Assembly (NCBI RefSeq): GCF_011516645.4
Contig: NZ_CP088285.1
Span: forward strand, 682,001 to 746,000
From: Bradyrhizobium septentrionale
Lineage (GTDB): Bacteria; Pseudomonadota; Alphaproteobacteria; Rhizobiales; Xanthobacteraceae
Reading direction: 5' to 3'
Length of the DNA stretch: 64,000 bases
This document shows positions 8,037 through 17,975 of the stretch, in pieces. Position 1 is the first letter of the stretch, and the number at the start of each line of letters is the position of its first letter. Under the pieces are notes generated by a model. That model saw only the letters and a list, made by a program, of their open reading frames with translations. It made no database searches and was not told where the DNA came from. The position numbers and the translations under genes are program-made.

Positions 8037-8397
8037 GTTTTCGTCTTGGGTTTAGGCTGAATAGCAGGACCTAATAGCGTCTTATGATAATCGCTAACGT
8101 CGGCGCCTCGATCAATGGGATTATCGCCTAAAAAATAGCGGCCCTCTTGGTCGTAAGACTGCCGCCAAATATCTATCTTCCGAGTGCCAAAATTTTGAGT
8201 TTTGCCTTCCGACGGTTGGAAAGGCCGCCCCGGCTGGCCCCGAGTGGTTCCAGGAGATCAAGTATGTATGACGGCTACCGTCTGCGCCTCGATCGTGCCG
8301 TTGCCCACATTGGATTAATGTCACGGAGTTTGAGTAACCGGCCCGCAATTGCCATGACGTCTCTCGACAGCGTCCGACCCTAGACTAGGCTCATTCT
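8037..8397. other. Gap with no recognisable gene
   Basis: Short frames occur on both strands, but none has a ribosome-binding site or a recognisable motif. Confidence 0.4.
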
Positions 8398-8571
8398 ATG
8401 ATCGCGCCACCTCGCCAGCATCAACTTGCATATGTCACGATAGTCGTCGTCGCCACCATCGTTGGTGTGTGGCTCGTCGCAGACGCAGTGTCATGGGCGA
8501 TCGGACGCCAAGCGTCTACGATTTGCCAAGCTCCTGTCGCGCGTCCAGCACGCCCGACCGGTCAAAATTAG
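8398..8571 (+). CDS. Small single-span membrane protein
   Basis: This is a 57-residue frame from ATG 8398 to TAG 8569-8571. A short polar N-terminus is followed by one clear membrane helix (YVTIVVVATIVGVWLVADAV) and a basic, proline-containing tail. It is one of several tiny membrane proteins in the window. The upstream region has only a weak ribosome-binding site, and function is unknown. Confidence 0.35.
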   Translation: MIAPPRQHQLAYVTIVVVATIVGVWLVADAVSWAIGRQASTICQAPVARPARPTGQN

Positions 8572-8888
8572 CCGTAGACCGGCCGCGTTGCCCTGTACCT
8601 GCGCGCCGCGCAGCGTTCTGAGCCAGACCGACCATCGAGATTGCCAGGTCCTCTCGACGAAGCCTCCGCCGCGCACCGGGGTGCGCACCGTGATGGATTT
8701 CGGCGGTGGCCCCTGAACTGCCCCCGTTTTGACCGGACACCGGCGTTAGCCGGAGGAGCTAGGCCTAGTCCTAGGCATACGCCTATGTCCGAGACGTTTT
8801 CGAAGTTTCAAGTCATCATCGGCGTTGCCCGCCGGCATCGGTTCACGACGGAACAGAAGCTCTTGGGTAAGCGGCAAGCTGAGGCCGT

Positions 8889-10498
8889 TCACGCGGCGTG
8901 GTTCCATGGCATAAGCGCCTCGATCTGGCTGCTCGGCCAGCCGTTGGCGATGCGCTGAAGCGTGAGGGTGAGCCAGGCGAACGGATCGACGTTGTTCATC
9001 TTCGCTGTCTGCAGCAGTGTCGCGATGGTCGCCCAGGTTCGTCCGCCGCCGTCGCTGCCAGCGAAGAGGCTATTCTTTCTCGTAATTGTTTGTGGCCTGA
9101 TGGCGCGTTCGACGATGTTGGAGTCGAGCTCAATGCGGCCGTCGGTCAGGAAGCGCTCGAAGATGGCACGGCGCGAGACGGCATAGCGGATTGCCTCGGC
9201 CAGTTTTGATTTGCCGGAGATCCGCCGCAAGGTCTGCTGCCAGAGATCAAAGAGATCTGCGACGACCGCCGCGGAGGCTTGCTGACGCGCGGCAACGCGT
9301 GCGTGGGGACTTTGACCGCGCACGGTCTTCTCGACCTGCCAGAGCTTTGCCATCCGCTCGACCGTCGTCGTTGCCACTTTCGAGCTTCCTGCAACATGCA
9401 GCTCGTAGAACTTGCGTCTGCTGTGTGACCAGCAGCCAGCCAATGTGATGCCATCATTGCCGCGATCGGCGCGCGCCAACTTGTTATAGGCGGCATAGCC
9501 ATCCACTTGCAGGATGCCCCGATAACCATTGAGATGGCGGACCGCGCATTCGCCGGAGCGGCTGTCTTCGAAGCGATAAGCCACCATCGGGGGACCGCTG
9601 CGGCCAAAGGTGCGGTCATCTCTGGCATAGGCCCATAAGTAGGCCGTTTTCGTCGATCCGGAGCCGGGAGCGAGCGTCGGCAGGGTGGTTTCGTCGGCAA
9701 AGACCCGTTCGGCCTTCTTGACCTCGCTGAAGATGTAGTCGGCCATGATCTCGAGCTCGAAGCCGAGCTTGCCCATCCATTGCGCCATCAGCTGGCGGTC
9801 GAGCTCGACATGATCGCGCGCGTAGATCGCCTCCTGCCGGTAGAGCGGCTGCCATCGGCGTATTTGGCGACCGCGATCTGGGCCAGAAGCGCTTCCGTCG
9901 GAATGCCTCCTTCAATGATATGGGCCGGAGCCGGCGCCTGGATTACGCCGTCCGCGTTCTTGAAGGCATACTTGGGACGGCGCGTGACGATCACACGGAA
10001 CTTCGCTGGCTCCACATCCAGACGCTCCGACACGTCCTCGCCGATCACCACCTTCTGCTTGCCGGCATGCTCAGCAAGGTCTTCCGGCTCAATGACGGTT
10101 TCGATCCGTTCCAGATGGGGCGCAAAGCCCTTGCGCCGACGCGGTGCACGCTTGCCATCCGCTTGCTCACGGCCCTTGCTGACCTGGGCCTTGATTGCAG
10201 CGATGCCGGTCTCAATTTCCTCGAAGACAAAGGCCTGCTGTTCATCGTCGCCGTTCGCAGAGCCGAGCTTTTCCGATCGTCGGCCGAACCGGGCGCGGTC
10301 GAAGGCCTTCAGGATCTGCGTCAGCCGCTCGATACGCGCATCGGCATCGGCGTTGCGCACCCTGAGATCGGCGACTTCGCTCTCCAGAGCATCGGCGCGG
10401 GCCGCCCTCTCGGCCAGGGCAAGCACCATGGCTCTCAGCGTCTCTACGTCATTCGGGAGGTTGAGATCGGGCGGCGTCATTGGCCCGACCAAGCACAT
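8889..10498 (-). pseudogene. tnpC: IS66 transposase TnpC, frameshifted
   Basis: The N-terminal frame (10498 to about 9850) has the coiled coil and the zinc-binding/IS66 N-domain, ending at AQIAVAKYADG. The DDE part resumes in another frame (from about 9840 to 8889), with MAQWMGKLGFELEIMADYIF, DGYAAYNKLAR and ERAIRPQTITRKNSLFAGSD. A one-base loss at 9846-9852 (where family members read ADGLPLYRQEA) causes the break. The second IS66 copy has the same lesion. The enzyme would need frameshifting or help in trans from another copy. Confidence 0.85.
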
Positions 10499-10553
10499 TT
10501 TGCCCCGGTTCTCTTGCCTTTTCAGCTCACTGATTCACTTCGCCGCAGCGCTT

Positions 10554-10898
10554 TTACCCAACAATCTCCGGCGGCTGGACCGCCACGGTCCGGACCCGCT
10601 TCCAGTCCATTCCATCCACCAGTGCCATCAACTGCGCAGGATTCATCTGCACCCGATGATGCCCGATCCGCGGCCAGCAGAACTTCGCCTTTTCGAGACG
10701 TTTTAAATAGAGGCACACGCCGGAGCCATCCCACCATACGATCTTTATTCTGTCGGCTCTTTTGGCCCGGAAGACATAAAGCGCACCGTCGAACGGATCT
10801 GAGCCCGCATCGCGCACAAGCGCAACCAGGCCATCGATACCCTTGCGGAAGTCGACTGGATGGCTGGCGAGGAACACCTTCACGCCCGAGGGAATCAT
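10554..10898 (-). CDS. tnpB: IS66 accessory protein TnpB
   Basis: This 114-residue protein has the conserved IS66 Orf2 opening (GVKVFLASHPVDFRKGIDGL) and the segment IKIVWWDGSGVCLYLKRLE. TnpB is required together with TnpA and TnpC for IS66 transposition; its biochemical role is not settled. The start overlaps the end of tnpA by 4 bases, so the two are translationally coupled. It differs from the copy at 38.96 kb by a single residue near the end. It appears intact. Confidence 0.92.
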   Translation of the reverse strand: MIPSGVKVFLASHPVDFRKGIDGLVALVRDAGSDPFDGALYVFRAKRADRIKIVWWDGSGVCLYLKRLEKAKFCWPRIGHHRVQMNPAQLMALVDGMDWKRVRTVAVQPPEIVG

Positions 10899-11278
10899 GC
10901 CGAACGCACCGCCCGGATCACTCGATGCAAGTGCGCCTCGTCGACGTCCACGCCGGCACGCACGACGACCTCGCCAATGGCAATCTCAATCACTGTGCCT
11001 GCCACAGACGCCACCACGCCCTCGCAACTCGAGTGCCGCGAGCGATAATGCCGCTCGGCCCGAGCATCACGGCGCCAAGCGAACAGCTGCGACGGGTGAA
11101 TGCCGATCCGGCGGGCGATCGCCGAGACGCTCGCGCCAGGCTCCAGCGCCTCTGTCACAATTTGCGCCTTGAACTCGTCCGACCAGCGTCGGCGAAGCTG
11201 CCGCGGCGCTCCCTCAAGACGGTCGGCGACCGCTTCGATCATATGGAAGGTTCTAGTTCCAGAACTAGGCGCAGACAT
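10895..11278 (-). CDS. tnpA: IS66 accessory protein TnpA
   Basis: This 127-residue protein carries a transposase_8-type helix-turn-helix (LRRRWSDEFKAQIVTEAL, then ASVSAIARRIGIHPSQLFAW). It is the first gene of the IS66 operon tnpA-tnpB-tnpC. The likely start is the ATG at 11278, although the internal ATG (MIEAVADRLEG) is also possible. It is identical to the second copy except for one residue (His for Gln near the end). Confidence 0.92.
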   Translation of the reverse strand: MSAPSSGTRTFHMIEAVADRLEGAPRQLRRRWSDEFKAQIVTEALEPGASVSAIARRIGIHPSQLFAWRRDARAERHYRSRHSSCEGVVASVAGTVIEIAIGEVVVRAGVDVDEAHLHRVIRAVRSA

Positions 11279-11941
11279 AGAAGCTCACATCGGCTCACAA
11301 ACTCAGCAGCCGATAGCCGATCGCTTACCACTCCGCCAGACGGGGTTTCTTTGCCGCTTACGCTCTTGGTCGTCAACGAGACGCTGCAACCGGGCATGTC
11401 AATCAGCTATGTTGCCCGTCGCCATGGGCTCTCCCCGAGCATGGTCTTCCGATGGAGACGGCTGATGAGCGAAGGGGGCAAGGAAGCGGTGCGCGCGGAT
11501 GAGGATGTGGTCGCCGCGTCCGAGGTCCGGAGGCTGGAGGAACGGTTCGAGACCTCGAACGCATGCTCGGCCGCAAGACCCTGGAGGTCGAGATCCTCAA
11601 GGAGGCTCTTGACCTTGCACGGGTAAAAAACCGACCTTGCTGTCGCGATCGCAGGCGCCGGAGGATACCCCGTGAAGCTGATCGCAGAGACCCTCGGGGT
11701 GGCCCGTTCCAACCTGGTGGAGCGAGCGAACGGGAAGCGTCCAAAGCGAGGTCCCCAGATCCGCGCCGGGGATGCCGAGCTCACTCCCGATATCCGGCGC
11801 CTGGTGGATAGCCGGCCGAGCTATGGATATCGGCGGATCGCCGCGCTCCTCAAGCGCGAGCGGCGATCCGCCGGCCACGACCCGGTCAACGCCAAGCGCG
11901 TCTACCGGCTAATGAAGAAGAGCGGCTTGTTGCTGGCCCGG

Positions 11942-13133
11942 TGGTGGAGGCCACTCCGACTTCCGGGCCGGCAAGCGTGGGCAAGACAATCTAGCTCGCG
12001 CGCGCCATCGTCGAGCTTGGCACGTTGACAACCGAAAGCAGCCGCCGCCCGTGAGCTTTTGCGAACTGCAGCGAGGCGAGTGTATCGGCGGTTTCTCCGG
12101 ATTGCGATACAAAGACCGCCAGATTGCCGGGATCGAACGGCACCTTGCGATAACCAAATTCGGAGGCGATATCGATTTCGACCAGGAGGCCTGCGTAACG
12201 TTCGAACCAATACCGGCAATGAGCCCGGCGTGAAAGGCGGTGCCACAGGCTGTGATGGACACCCTGTTGATGTCGCGGAAATTCAATTCCGCAAGAGCGG
12301 GCATTTTGATCATGCTGCTCGCGATATCAATGTACTGTGCGAGCGTCTGGCCAACCACCCTCGACTGTTCGTGAATCTCCTTGAGCATAAAGTGCCGATG
12401 CTCGCCTTTGCAGGCGGCGATGGTCGAGGCGGCGATCCTGGCTGGCGGACGTTGAAGGTATTCGCCTTTCATATTGAGAAAGTCGATTCCCTGCCGCGTG
12501 AACCACTGCGAGGTCGCCGTAACTGATCATGTCGGTCATCGGCGCAAGAGCAATCGCATCGGATCCGAGGTACATTTCGCCCCGTCCATACCCGACCGCA
12601 AGCGGAGATCCCTTGCGCGCCCCAATGATCAGGTTTTCGTAGCCTTGAAACAGAAACGCCAGCGCAAACGCTCCCTCCAGTCACGGCAGCGCGGCGCGTA
12701 CCGCCTCTACCGGCTTGCAACCCCTCTTCAGCTGCTGGTCTACAAGATGGGCGTCCACCTCGGAGTCTGTTTCGGTGACAAAGCGCGCCCCTGCCCGCTC
12801 AAGCTCGTCACGCAACTCGCGATGATTTTCGATGATGCCGTTATGAACGACCGCAACGCCATCAACCGCGTGCGGATGCGCGTTCTCCTCATTTGGACGG
12901 CCATGGGTTGCCCAGCGGGTGTGGCCGATGCCTATGCGGCCGGCAAGCGGCTCAGAACTCAGCCTTTTCTCGAGGTTCTTGAGCTTTCCGACTGCGCGCC
13001 GCCGCGTCAGGATACCGCGCTCTATCGTGGCGATACCCGCTGAATCGTATCCTCGATATTCAAGTCGTTTCAATGCATCCAGAATCGCGGCGGCGGCCGG
13101 TCCTCGCCCCACGAAACCGACGATTCCACACAT
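11942..13133 (-). pseudogene. glmS/nodM-type glucosamine-6-phosphate synthase, broken
   Basis: The N-terminus MCGIVGFVGRGPAAAAILDA keeps the catalytic Cys2 of the glutamine amidotransferase domain, with LEYRGYDSAGIA and GHTRWATHG following. The frame breaks near 12681. The conserved sequence then goes on in other frames (LEGAFALAFLFQGYENLIIG; SITACGTAFHAG of the first SIS domain; NVPSSTMARA). It ends near 11942 at about residue 400 of some 610, where the IS3 element begins. At least three frame changes and a stop are present. Rhizobial nodM is a glmS paralogue that supplies glucosamine for Nod factors; whether this was nodM or a spare glmS cannot be told here. Confidence 0.8.
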
Positions 13134-13211
13134 CTTCCTACTCCGATGTATCTACAATTCGCCGCGAGGCATAAGGATACTTTGCGCTGGAACGCGACAA
13201 TCGGGCGCCTG

Positions 13212-14048
13212 TTACCACAAGAGAACTGAGACCGTGATCTTCAGCATCGAAGGCACGGATGCGCTTTCTTCCACGCAACTCGCGGAACCGCTCTCCTGGC
13301 CGTCCCTCCTCTCGAATACTGCTGACAGCAACGACGCGAGGGGGGATCTCCTCCTCAGCGCCTCAAGGTCGATAACTCGAAGCACATGGCGGCTATGTCT
13401 TTCGATCAAGCCGCTATCGCATAATCTCATCATCGTCCTGCTCAACGTGTCGCAGTTGATGACGAGATAGTTGGCAATGTCAGTGCGCGACATGGGGAGA
13501 TCGACGGACACTTGGCGCATCCCCTTGCGGAGATTCCGCAGCGCTAAACTCAGAATGAATGAGGCGACGCGCTGCTCGGTCTCGAGACGACCAATCAACA
13601 ACTGATGAATGCTCGCGCGAGCCAGCTGATTCAAGGATCGGGCGACCAGAAATGCCCAATAATCTTGAGCTGGAATCGACCGGTCGACTGCAGGAGGATC
13701 CAGAGAGACCAACGACGCCCGGGTGATTGCTCGCAACGAATATCCGGGCGCGGGAAGGACGCTCGACGCCGATACAACGTCTCCCGCAACCAGGAAATCC
13801 AGTACCTGGAGCTTTCCCTTTGCGGGCATCGCATCGATTGCGAGCATGCCTTCCCGCAGGATGAGCACTCTTCCGGCCGGAGGAAGCGGAACGCGTTGTT
13901 GCGACCGGAGGTGCAAGCAGTCACCTTTTGCACCGATCACTTTGACAAAACGGGAAACCTCCGTTTCATCCAGCATTGGACTCATCGTTGATTGAAGCGT
14001 TGGCGTTGACCAGGAGCCCTCGACAATCGTCATTTGACGGAAAGTCAT
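13212..14048 (-). CDS. Crp/Fnr-family transcription regulator
   Basis: This 278-residue protein has a cyclic-nucleotide-binding-type beta-roll at about residues 30-140 and a Crp-type winged helix at about 185-240 (MSRTDIANYLVINCDTLSRT as recognition region). It lacks the cysteine cluster of Fnr, so it resembles FixK- or NnrR-type regulators that do not carry an iron-sulfur cluster. The start at 14048 has AAGAGG nine bases upstream; internal ATGs near 13976-13985 are less well supported. The gene looks intact, rare in this part of the window. It follows the same strand as the nodM/glmS remnant, about 80 bases upstream of it. FixK-type proteins act on genes for microaerobic or symbiotic life, but the target here is unknown. 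Confidence 0.8.
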   Translation of the reverse strand: MTFRQMTIVEGSWSTPTLQSTMSPMLDETEVSRFVKVIGAKGDCLHLRSQQRVPLPPAGRVLILREGMLAIDAMPAKGKLQVLDFLVAGDVVSASSVLPAPGYSLRAITRASLVSLDPPAVDRSIPAQDYWAFLVARSLNQLARASIHQLLIGRLETEQRVASFILSLALRNLRKGMRQVSVDLPMSRTDIANYLVINCDTLSRTMMRLCDSGLIERHSRHVLRVIDLEALRRRSPLASLLSAVFERRDGQESGSASCVEESASVPSMLKITVSVLLW

Positions 14049-14214
14049 TTGGAAGACCTCTTGGAAAGTCCCGCGTCGAAGTAAAATATCGAGCGTTCGG
14101 AAATAGACAGATCAAATATTGGAGGGCAGCCTTAGCAGCAACGTCCCGGTTATCTACTCGTTAAGAAGGAGTAAGCCGAAAGGGCCCCGGCGAAAGTTAG
14201 CAAGCCGCACGATG

Positions 14215-14605
14215 GGACGATCATCACTGGCAAGGTCAATGAAATGTGGGGAACGGACATGACGCAGACGATCACCATCTCACGGCCAATGTCTTCGTTG
14301 CCGTGGAACACTCCAATTCGGAAGTCGTCGGCATTCATGCATCGCGGTCGGCCAATCGCTTCGAGGCCCCGGAGCCGGTGCGTCAGGGGGTGCATCGGGG
14401 CTTCGGAGCCATGGCGCCCGGGGGGGCGCGCGGATTGAAGCTGCGTCATGATCATGGCTCCAACTACATATCCGACGATTTCCATGACGAAATCGAATGC
14501 CTGGGGATCGAAGCTTCGCCCTCCTTCGTGCGAGAGCCAGAGGCAACGGCGTCGCAGAGCGCTTCATCCGAACCTCACATGGGGAGGTTCAAGTCAAGGG
14601 GGGCG
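14215..14605 (+). pseudogene. IS3-family transposase core fragment
   Basis: The frame reads VFVAVEHSNSEVVGIHASRS and then KLRHDHGSNYISDDF, with the second catalytic Asp region of the IS3 integrase core (DHGSNY). The start of the fragment (MWGTDMTQT) is one frame away. It stops at about EPEATASQSASSE, where relatives read EGNGVAERFIRTLKE, so the catalytic Glu is lost. It is not clearly from the IS3 element at 8.7 kb. Confidence 0.7.
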
Positions 14606-14878
14606 TATTAGGGTGACATCCGCAGATCTCCAGTATCTGTTCGGTATCCGAGGCTGAGCCCGATTGCCTGGACGCGGCTCGGTTCCGAGCACGATCAACC
14701 TCACATTCGGTCGCCGCGCGAAACGGCTGCACCAATATCCCGCTTGCGGCGGTCGGGGCTCAGGAAGACGAGACCATTCTTGAAGACGGGCTTTTTAGGC
14801 CATGTTCGGGTGCGGTTCGTCCACCTGGATCCGCCAGGACTGATCAAGTCCTGGAAGATTTAAGGATTCGGTCAGCGT

Positions 14879-15343
14879 TTATCGCCAGGTACGTTTCATC
14901 ACGGCTCCGTCGATGACAACGCTTGCGGTCACATATTTCCAGAGCGCTACCAGCAACTTGCGCGCCAGCGCCACGATTGTCGTCTTCTTAAGACGGCCGC
15001 CATTGCGCCTGCCCCGATCTTCAAACCACAGGGCCAGCGCCGAGTGCGGCTGATGGCGCAGCCATAGCCACGCGAGTTGGACGAGCGTTGTTCGCAATCG
15101 CGGATTGCCTGCTTTAGACACGCCCTGTTCGCGATCAACCGAACCGCTTTGCCAGGGTGTTGGCGTTAGGCCCGCATAAGAAGCGACTTGGCGTCGATTG
15201 CCGAAGTGTCGGAAGAGCCCTTCCGACCAGAGGATGGCGGCGAACTCTGGCCCGATGCCCTTGATATCGAGCAACATCGCCGCCGGCGCCGGCGCTGCGA
15301 CTTGTTGCGCGGCAAGCAGCACATCCCGCTCAGCTTCCACCGC
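14879..15343 (-). pseudogene. IS110-family transposase, C-terminal part
   Basis: The frame holds the Transposase_20 region of IS110 proteins (IKGIGPEFAAILWSEGLFRHF, then YAGLTPTPWQSGS). The N-terminal DEDD catalytic part is gone, because the IS21 element begins at 15344 within the coding sequence. The remaining 155 residues end normally at 14879. A related but different IS110 stands complete at 34.0 kb. Confidence 0.85.
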
Positions 15344-15372
15344 TGTCAATCGGCGTTCAAATTTGACCCCTC

Positions 15373-17132
15373 GTATTGCCTCAGGAAGTAATGTTACCCG
15401 GGATGAAGGTCTACGAACTGCCCCAGACCGGTCTCGAGCCGCGGCCAGCTCGGTGGAGAGGCTGTGGGCGGGGCGGAGTGCTCATCACACGCAGCGCCGT
15501 CCACAGCCTCGGGCCGTATTTCATCCACGGGCATGGATACGATGGCTGTCTCCGCCACCTTCCGCCGGAGGGACCGAAGCAGGCGCTGAACGATCGAATG
15601 CTGCTTGTCGCTGAACATCGAGGGATCGATCGTGGCGAGCCTGCCCACGATGGCCAGTGCAGTGAGCTGTGGCTCGACGGCGAGCCAGTTCTCGATGATC
15701 GCGAGATGGGGATCGAGCTTCGAGGGCATGCGAATACGCGTTTTGTATCGCTGTTTCGGCCGGCGGTGCGTGGCCCGCACTTCGGCGGTTTTTGCCGCCG
15801 TGCCGAGCGATCGGGCAAACGAGAGCGGATCAGCCGGCGATACGGTGGGAACCTTCGCAAGACCGCGCTTGCCGATCCGTTCGCCGAGCTCTTCCTGCGC
15901 CGTGCGGATCGTGGCAAGCAATTGTATGGGATCGAGAGTCCGATACGTGTGGCGCAGACGGCGCTTGACCGCTGATGGGAGTTTCGGGTGCCCCAGTGCA
16001 CGTTCGTATGGTGTGGCAGGCGGATGATAGCGTTTGATGATCTTGGCACCCTCGCGGCGCTTCTCTTTGAGCTTGAATGACGGCTGGAAGAAGTTCACCA
16101 GCAGGCGCGCCGCCGCGTAGAGACGTGCCATCACGCGGGCCGTCTCGACCCCGTCGAAGCGCCCGTATCCGACGAGCCGCCGGACCACCGCACCGTTCTT
16201 CTGCTCCACGAAAGCCTGATCGTTCTTTTTGTAGGCACGTGACCGCGTTACCTCGATCTTCTGTGCTCGGCACCATGGAACGACGACGTCGTTCATGAAC
16301 GCGCTGTCGTTATCGAAGTCGGCGCCACAGATCACCCACGGGAACAGGCCCTGCGCTCGCTTCATCGCTTCCACGACGAGGCTGCCATCGCGTGTCACCA
16401 GGGGCAGGCATTCCGTCCATCCTGTTGCGATGTCCACCATGGTCAAAGTCTGGATAAACGAGCCGGCGACGCTGGTCCCACCGTGCGCGACCATGTCGAT
16501 CTCGCAAAAGCCTGGCGGCGGGTTTGCCCAGTCATTGAAAGTGCGGATCGGCACCTCGCGTCGAATCGCCGAGTAGAATCCGACTCGCCGCCGGCGCCCC
16601 CCAGCAGCCGCAATTTTAACGTCGATCAACATCCGATCGATCGTCGCCGCGCTCAGAGTTGTCAGCAGCGCACGCTCTGCGCTCGTTGGCTTCAGCCGGC
16701 CATGCCGCTCGAGTGCGGGCAACAGCACTGGGATCATCGATACGAGGCGCTTACCGCAGACGCGATCGGAGGCTTCCCACAGCGCGATCAGCGCGTCGCG
16801 CACGCTGGCGTATTTGCGTCGCCGACTTGTCGCTGGTTCGGTTGGGCTCGTTGCCCCTTCGTCCAGTGGTGGCCTGGGCCTGTCCCTTCCGGCAACCGAC
16901 AGTGCTCGCACCGCGTGCTTGCGGTGCCAACCCGTCGTCGCTGTCAACTCGTCAAGGATCCGTCCCTTCTCAACTCGTCCAGCCGCACGGTAGCGCCTCG
17001 CCACCACGGCCAACACCTCGCGCCTTGCGCCCATGCTGATCCCGCTCGCCATTGGCGCCACCGACCTGATTCGGTAACGCCGCCCCAGTCATCAGCGGAA
17101 TTGTTCGGTAACATTTTCGATGAGGCAATGCG
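15373..17132 (-). mobile_element. Integrase-type IS (ISNCY-like) inserted in the IS21 terminus
   Basis: Inverted ends ATTGCCTCA...GTTACC lie at 15375-15399 and 17108-17131. The flanking CCCCTC at 15367-15372 and 17133-17138 is a likely 6-bp target duplication. Removing the insert rejoins the IS21 outer and inner repeats. Confidence 0.75.
15394..17061 (-). CDS. Integrase-core transposase (ISNCY-like)
   Basis: The 555-residue protein has an N-terminal helix-turn-helix region ([20 protein letters not shown]) and a retroviral-type integrase core. Probable catalytic residues lie in [22 protein letters not shown] and [15 protein letters not shown], giving a D-D-E arrangement. A basic C-terminal domain follows ([20 protein letters not shown]). 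It cuts and joins DNA during transposition of its element. The length and motifs match unclassified rhizobial IS transposases; the exact family is uncertain. The frame is uninterrupted and ends just inside the left inverted repeat. Confidence 0.8.
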   Translation of the reverse strand: MAPMASGISMGARREVLAVVARRYRAAGRVEKGRILDELTATTGWHRKHAVRALSVAGRDRPRPPLDEGATSPTEPATSRRRKYASVRDALIALWEASDRVCGKRLVSMIPVLLPALERHGRLKPTSAERALLTTLSAATIDRMLIDVKIAAAGGRRRRVGFYSAIRREVPIRTFNDWANPPPGFCEIDMVAHGGTSVAGSFIQTLTMVDIATGWTECLPLVTRDGSLVVEAMKRAQGLFPWVICGADFDNDSAFMNDVVVPWCRAQKIEVTRSRAYKKNDQAFVEQKNGAVVRRLVGYGRFDGVETARVMARLYAAARLLVNFFQPSFKLKEKRREGAKIIKRYHPPATPYERALGHPKLPSAVKRRLRHTYRTLDPIQLLATIRTAQEELGERIGKRGLAKVPTVSPADPLSFARSLGTAAKTAEVRATHRRPKQRYKTRIRMPSKLDPHLAIIENWLAVEPQLTALAIVGRLATIDPSMFSDKQHSIVQRLLRSLRRKVAETAIVSMPVDEIRPEAVDGAACDEHSAPPTASPPSWPRLETGLGQFVDLHPG

Positions 17133-17975
17133 CCCCTCATCGGCGTCCAATTTTGACCCCTTTGCGCGGCGGGCTTTGCTGGTAGCGCTCGTCTCGTCGG
17201 AGCTGGCCGGGATAGCGGAGGCGAGACGAGCGCGGGTGGCGTGATCGTCGTCTCGGCTCTTGAACCGCCAGCTATCGTTGCCGGTCTCGACAATGTCGCA
17301 GTGATGGGTCAACCGGTCGAGCAGCGCGGTGGTCATTTTGGCGTCGCCGAACACGCTCGGCCATTCGCCGAAGGCGAGATTGGTGGTCACGATGACAGAG
17401 GCGCGCTCATAGAGCCGGCTGACGAGGTGGAAGAGAAGCTGGCCACCGGACTGGGCGAAGGGCAAATAGCCGAGTTCATCCAGCACGATGAAGTCCATCC
17501 GGGTCAGATGCTCGGCGAGCCGTCCTTGCCGTCCGTTGCGGGTCTCGGTCTCGAGGCGATTGACGAGGTCGACTACGTTGAAGAAGCGGCCGCGAGCCCC
17601 GGATCGGATGCAGCTTCTGGCCATGGCAATGGCCAGGTGGGTCTTGCCTGTGCCGGTGCCGCCAACCAGCACGACGTTGCGTTGTTGGGCGATGAAGCCG
17701 CCGCCAGCGAGATCATTGACGAGAGTCTGATTGATCGGCGTGCCGTCGAACTGGAAGTCGGCAATGTCCTTGGCAAGCGGCAGCTTGGCAATGGTGAGCT
17801 GGTATTTGATCGACCTGGCTTGCTTCTCGTTGATCTCGGCGTTGAGCAGGTCGCCGACAATGCGCTGAGGTTCGTGCTGGCGTTTGACGGCAGTTGCCAT
17901 GATCTCGTCGAAGGCAGCCTTCATGCCGTAGAGCTTGAGTTCGCCCATGAGGTCGAAGATTTGGGTTCGTTCCAT
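16944..17975 (-). CDS. istB: IS21 helper ATPase IstB, C-terminus extended by the neighbouring insertion
   Basis: This is an AAA+ helper with Walker [16 protein letters not shown] and Walker [12 protein letters not shown]. The best start is ATG 17973-17975 ([15 protein letters not shown]), overlapping the stop of istA, so the two are coupled. IstB assembles the IstA transpososome on target DNA. The IS21 sequence itself ends near residue 279. The stop codon was lost when the ISNCY-like element inserted, so about 65 foreign residues are appended before TAG at 16944. Activity could be affected, but the core is intact. Confidence 0.85.
   Translation of the reverse strand: MERTQIFDLMGELKLYGMKAAFDEIMATAVKRQHEPQRIVGDLLNAEINEKQARSIKYQLTIAKLPLAKDIADFQFDGTPINQTLVNDLAGGGFIAQQRNVVLVGGTGTGKTHLAIAMARSCIRSGARGRFFNVVDLVNRLETETRNGRQGRLAEHLTRMDFIVLDELGYLPFAQSGGQLLFHLVSRLYERASVIVTTNLAFGEWPSVFGDAKMTTALLDRLTHHCDIVETGNDSWRFKSRDDDHATRARLASAIPASSDETSATSKARRAKGSKLDADEGRIASSKMLPNNSADDWGGVTESGRWRQWRAGSAWAQGARCWPWWRGATVRLDELRRDGSLTS

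Larger units (their letters stand above)
8867..11361 (-). mobile_element. IS66-family element, copy 1
   Basis: The ends are GTAAGCGGCAAGCTGAGG at 8867 and, inverted, GTAAGCGGCAAAGAAACC ending at 11361. It is flanked by perfect 8-bp duplications GCTCTTGG (8859-8866 and 11362-11369). It is almost identical to the copy at 38499-43008, apart from the intron there. Confidence 0.9.
8714..11945 (+). mobile_element. IS3-family element (IS2-like), interrupted by IS66 and 3'-truncated
   Basis: The left end is TGAACTGCCCCCGTTTTGAC at 8714. OrfA starts at ATG 8784, is cut at 8866 by IS66, and resumes at 11362 after the 8-base duplication GCTCTTGG. The right part stops near 11940 inside OrfB, where glmS sequence begins. 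The right inverted repeat is missing. Confidence 0.8.
8784..11945 (+). pseudogene. IS3-family transposase OrfA/OrfB, interrupted
   Basis: OrfA begins MSETFSKFQVIIGVARRHRF at 8784. After removing IS66 and one copy of the duplication it continues LLVVNETLQPGMSISYVARR into an IS2-type helix-turn-helix and leucine zipper. There is a frame break near 11555 (RLEERFE changes to LERMLGRKTLEVEIL). OrfB starts near 11672 (MKLIAETLGVARSNLVE) with its HTH_21-like segment SRPSYGYRRIAALLKRE. It is truncated after KKSGLLLAR, before any catalytic DDE residue. The transposase is therefore inactive for three independent reasons. Confidence 0.8.

Noticed and set aside
9920..11626. Long plus-strand reading frame (568 codons) across IS66
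   Set aside because: It is antisense to tnpA, tnpB and tnpC, which have clear family motifs; a high-GC shadow frame.
16944..17138. Natural C-terminal extension of IstB
   Set aside because: The extra residues lie in the inserted element, beyond the IS21 inner repeat, so the extension results from the insertion.
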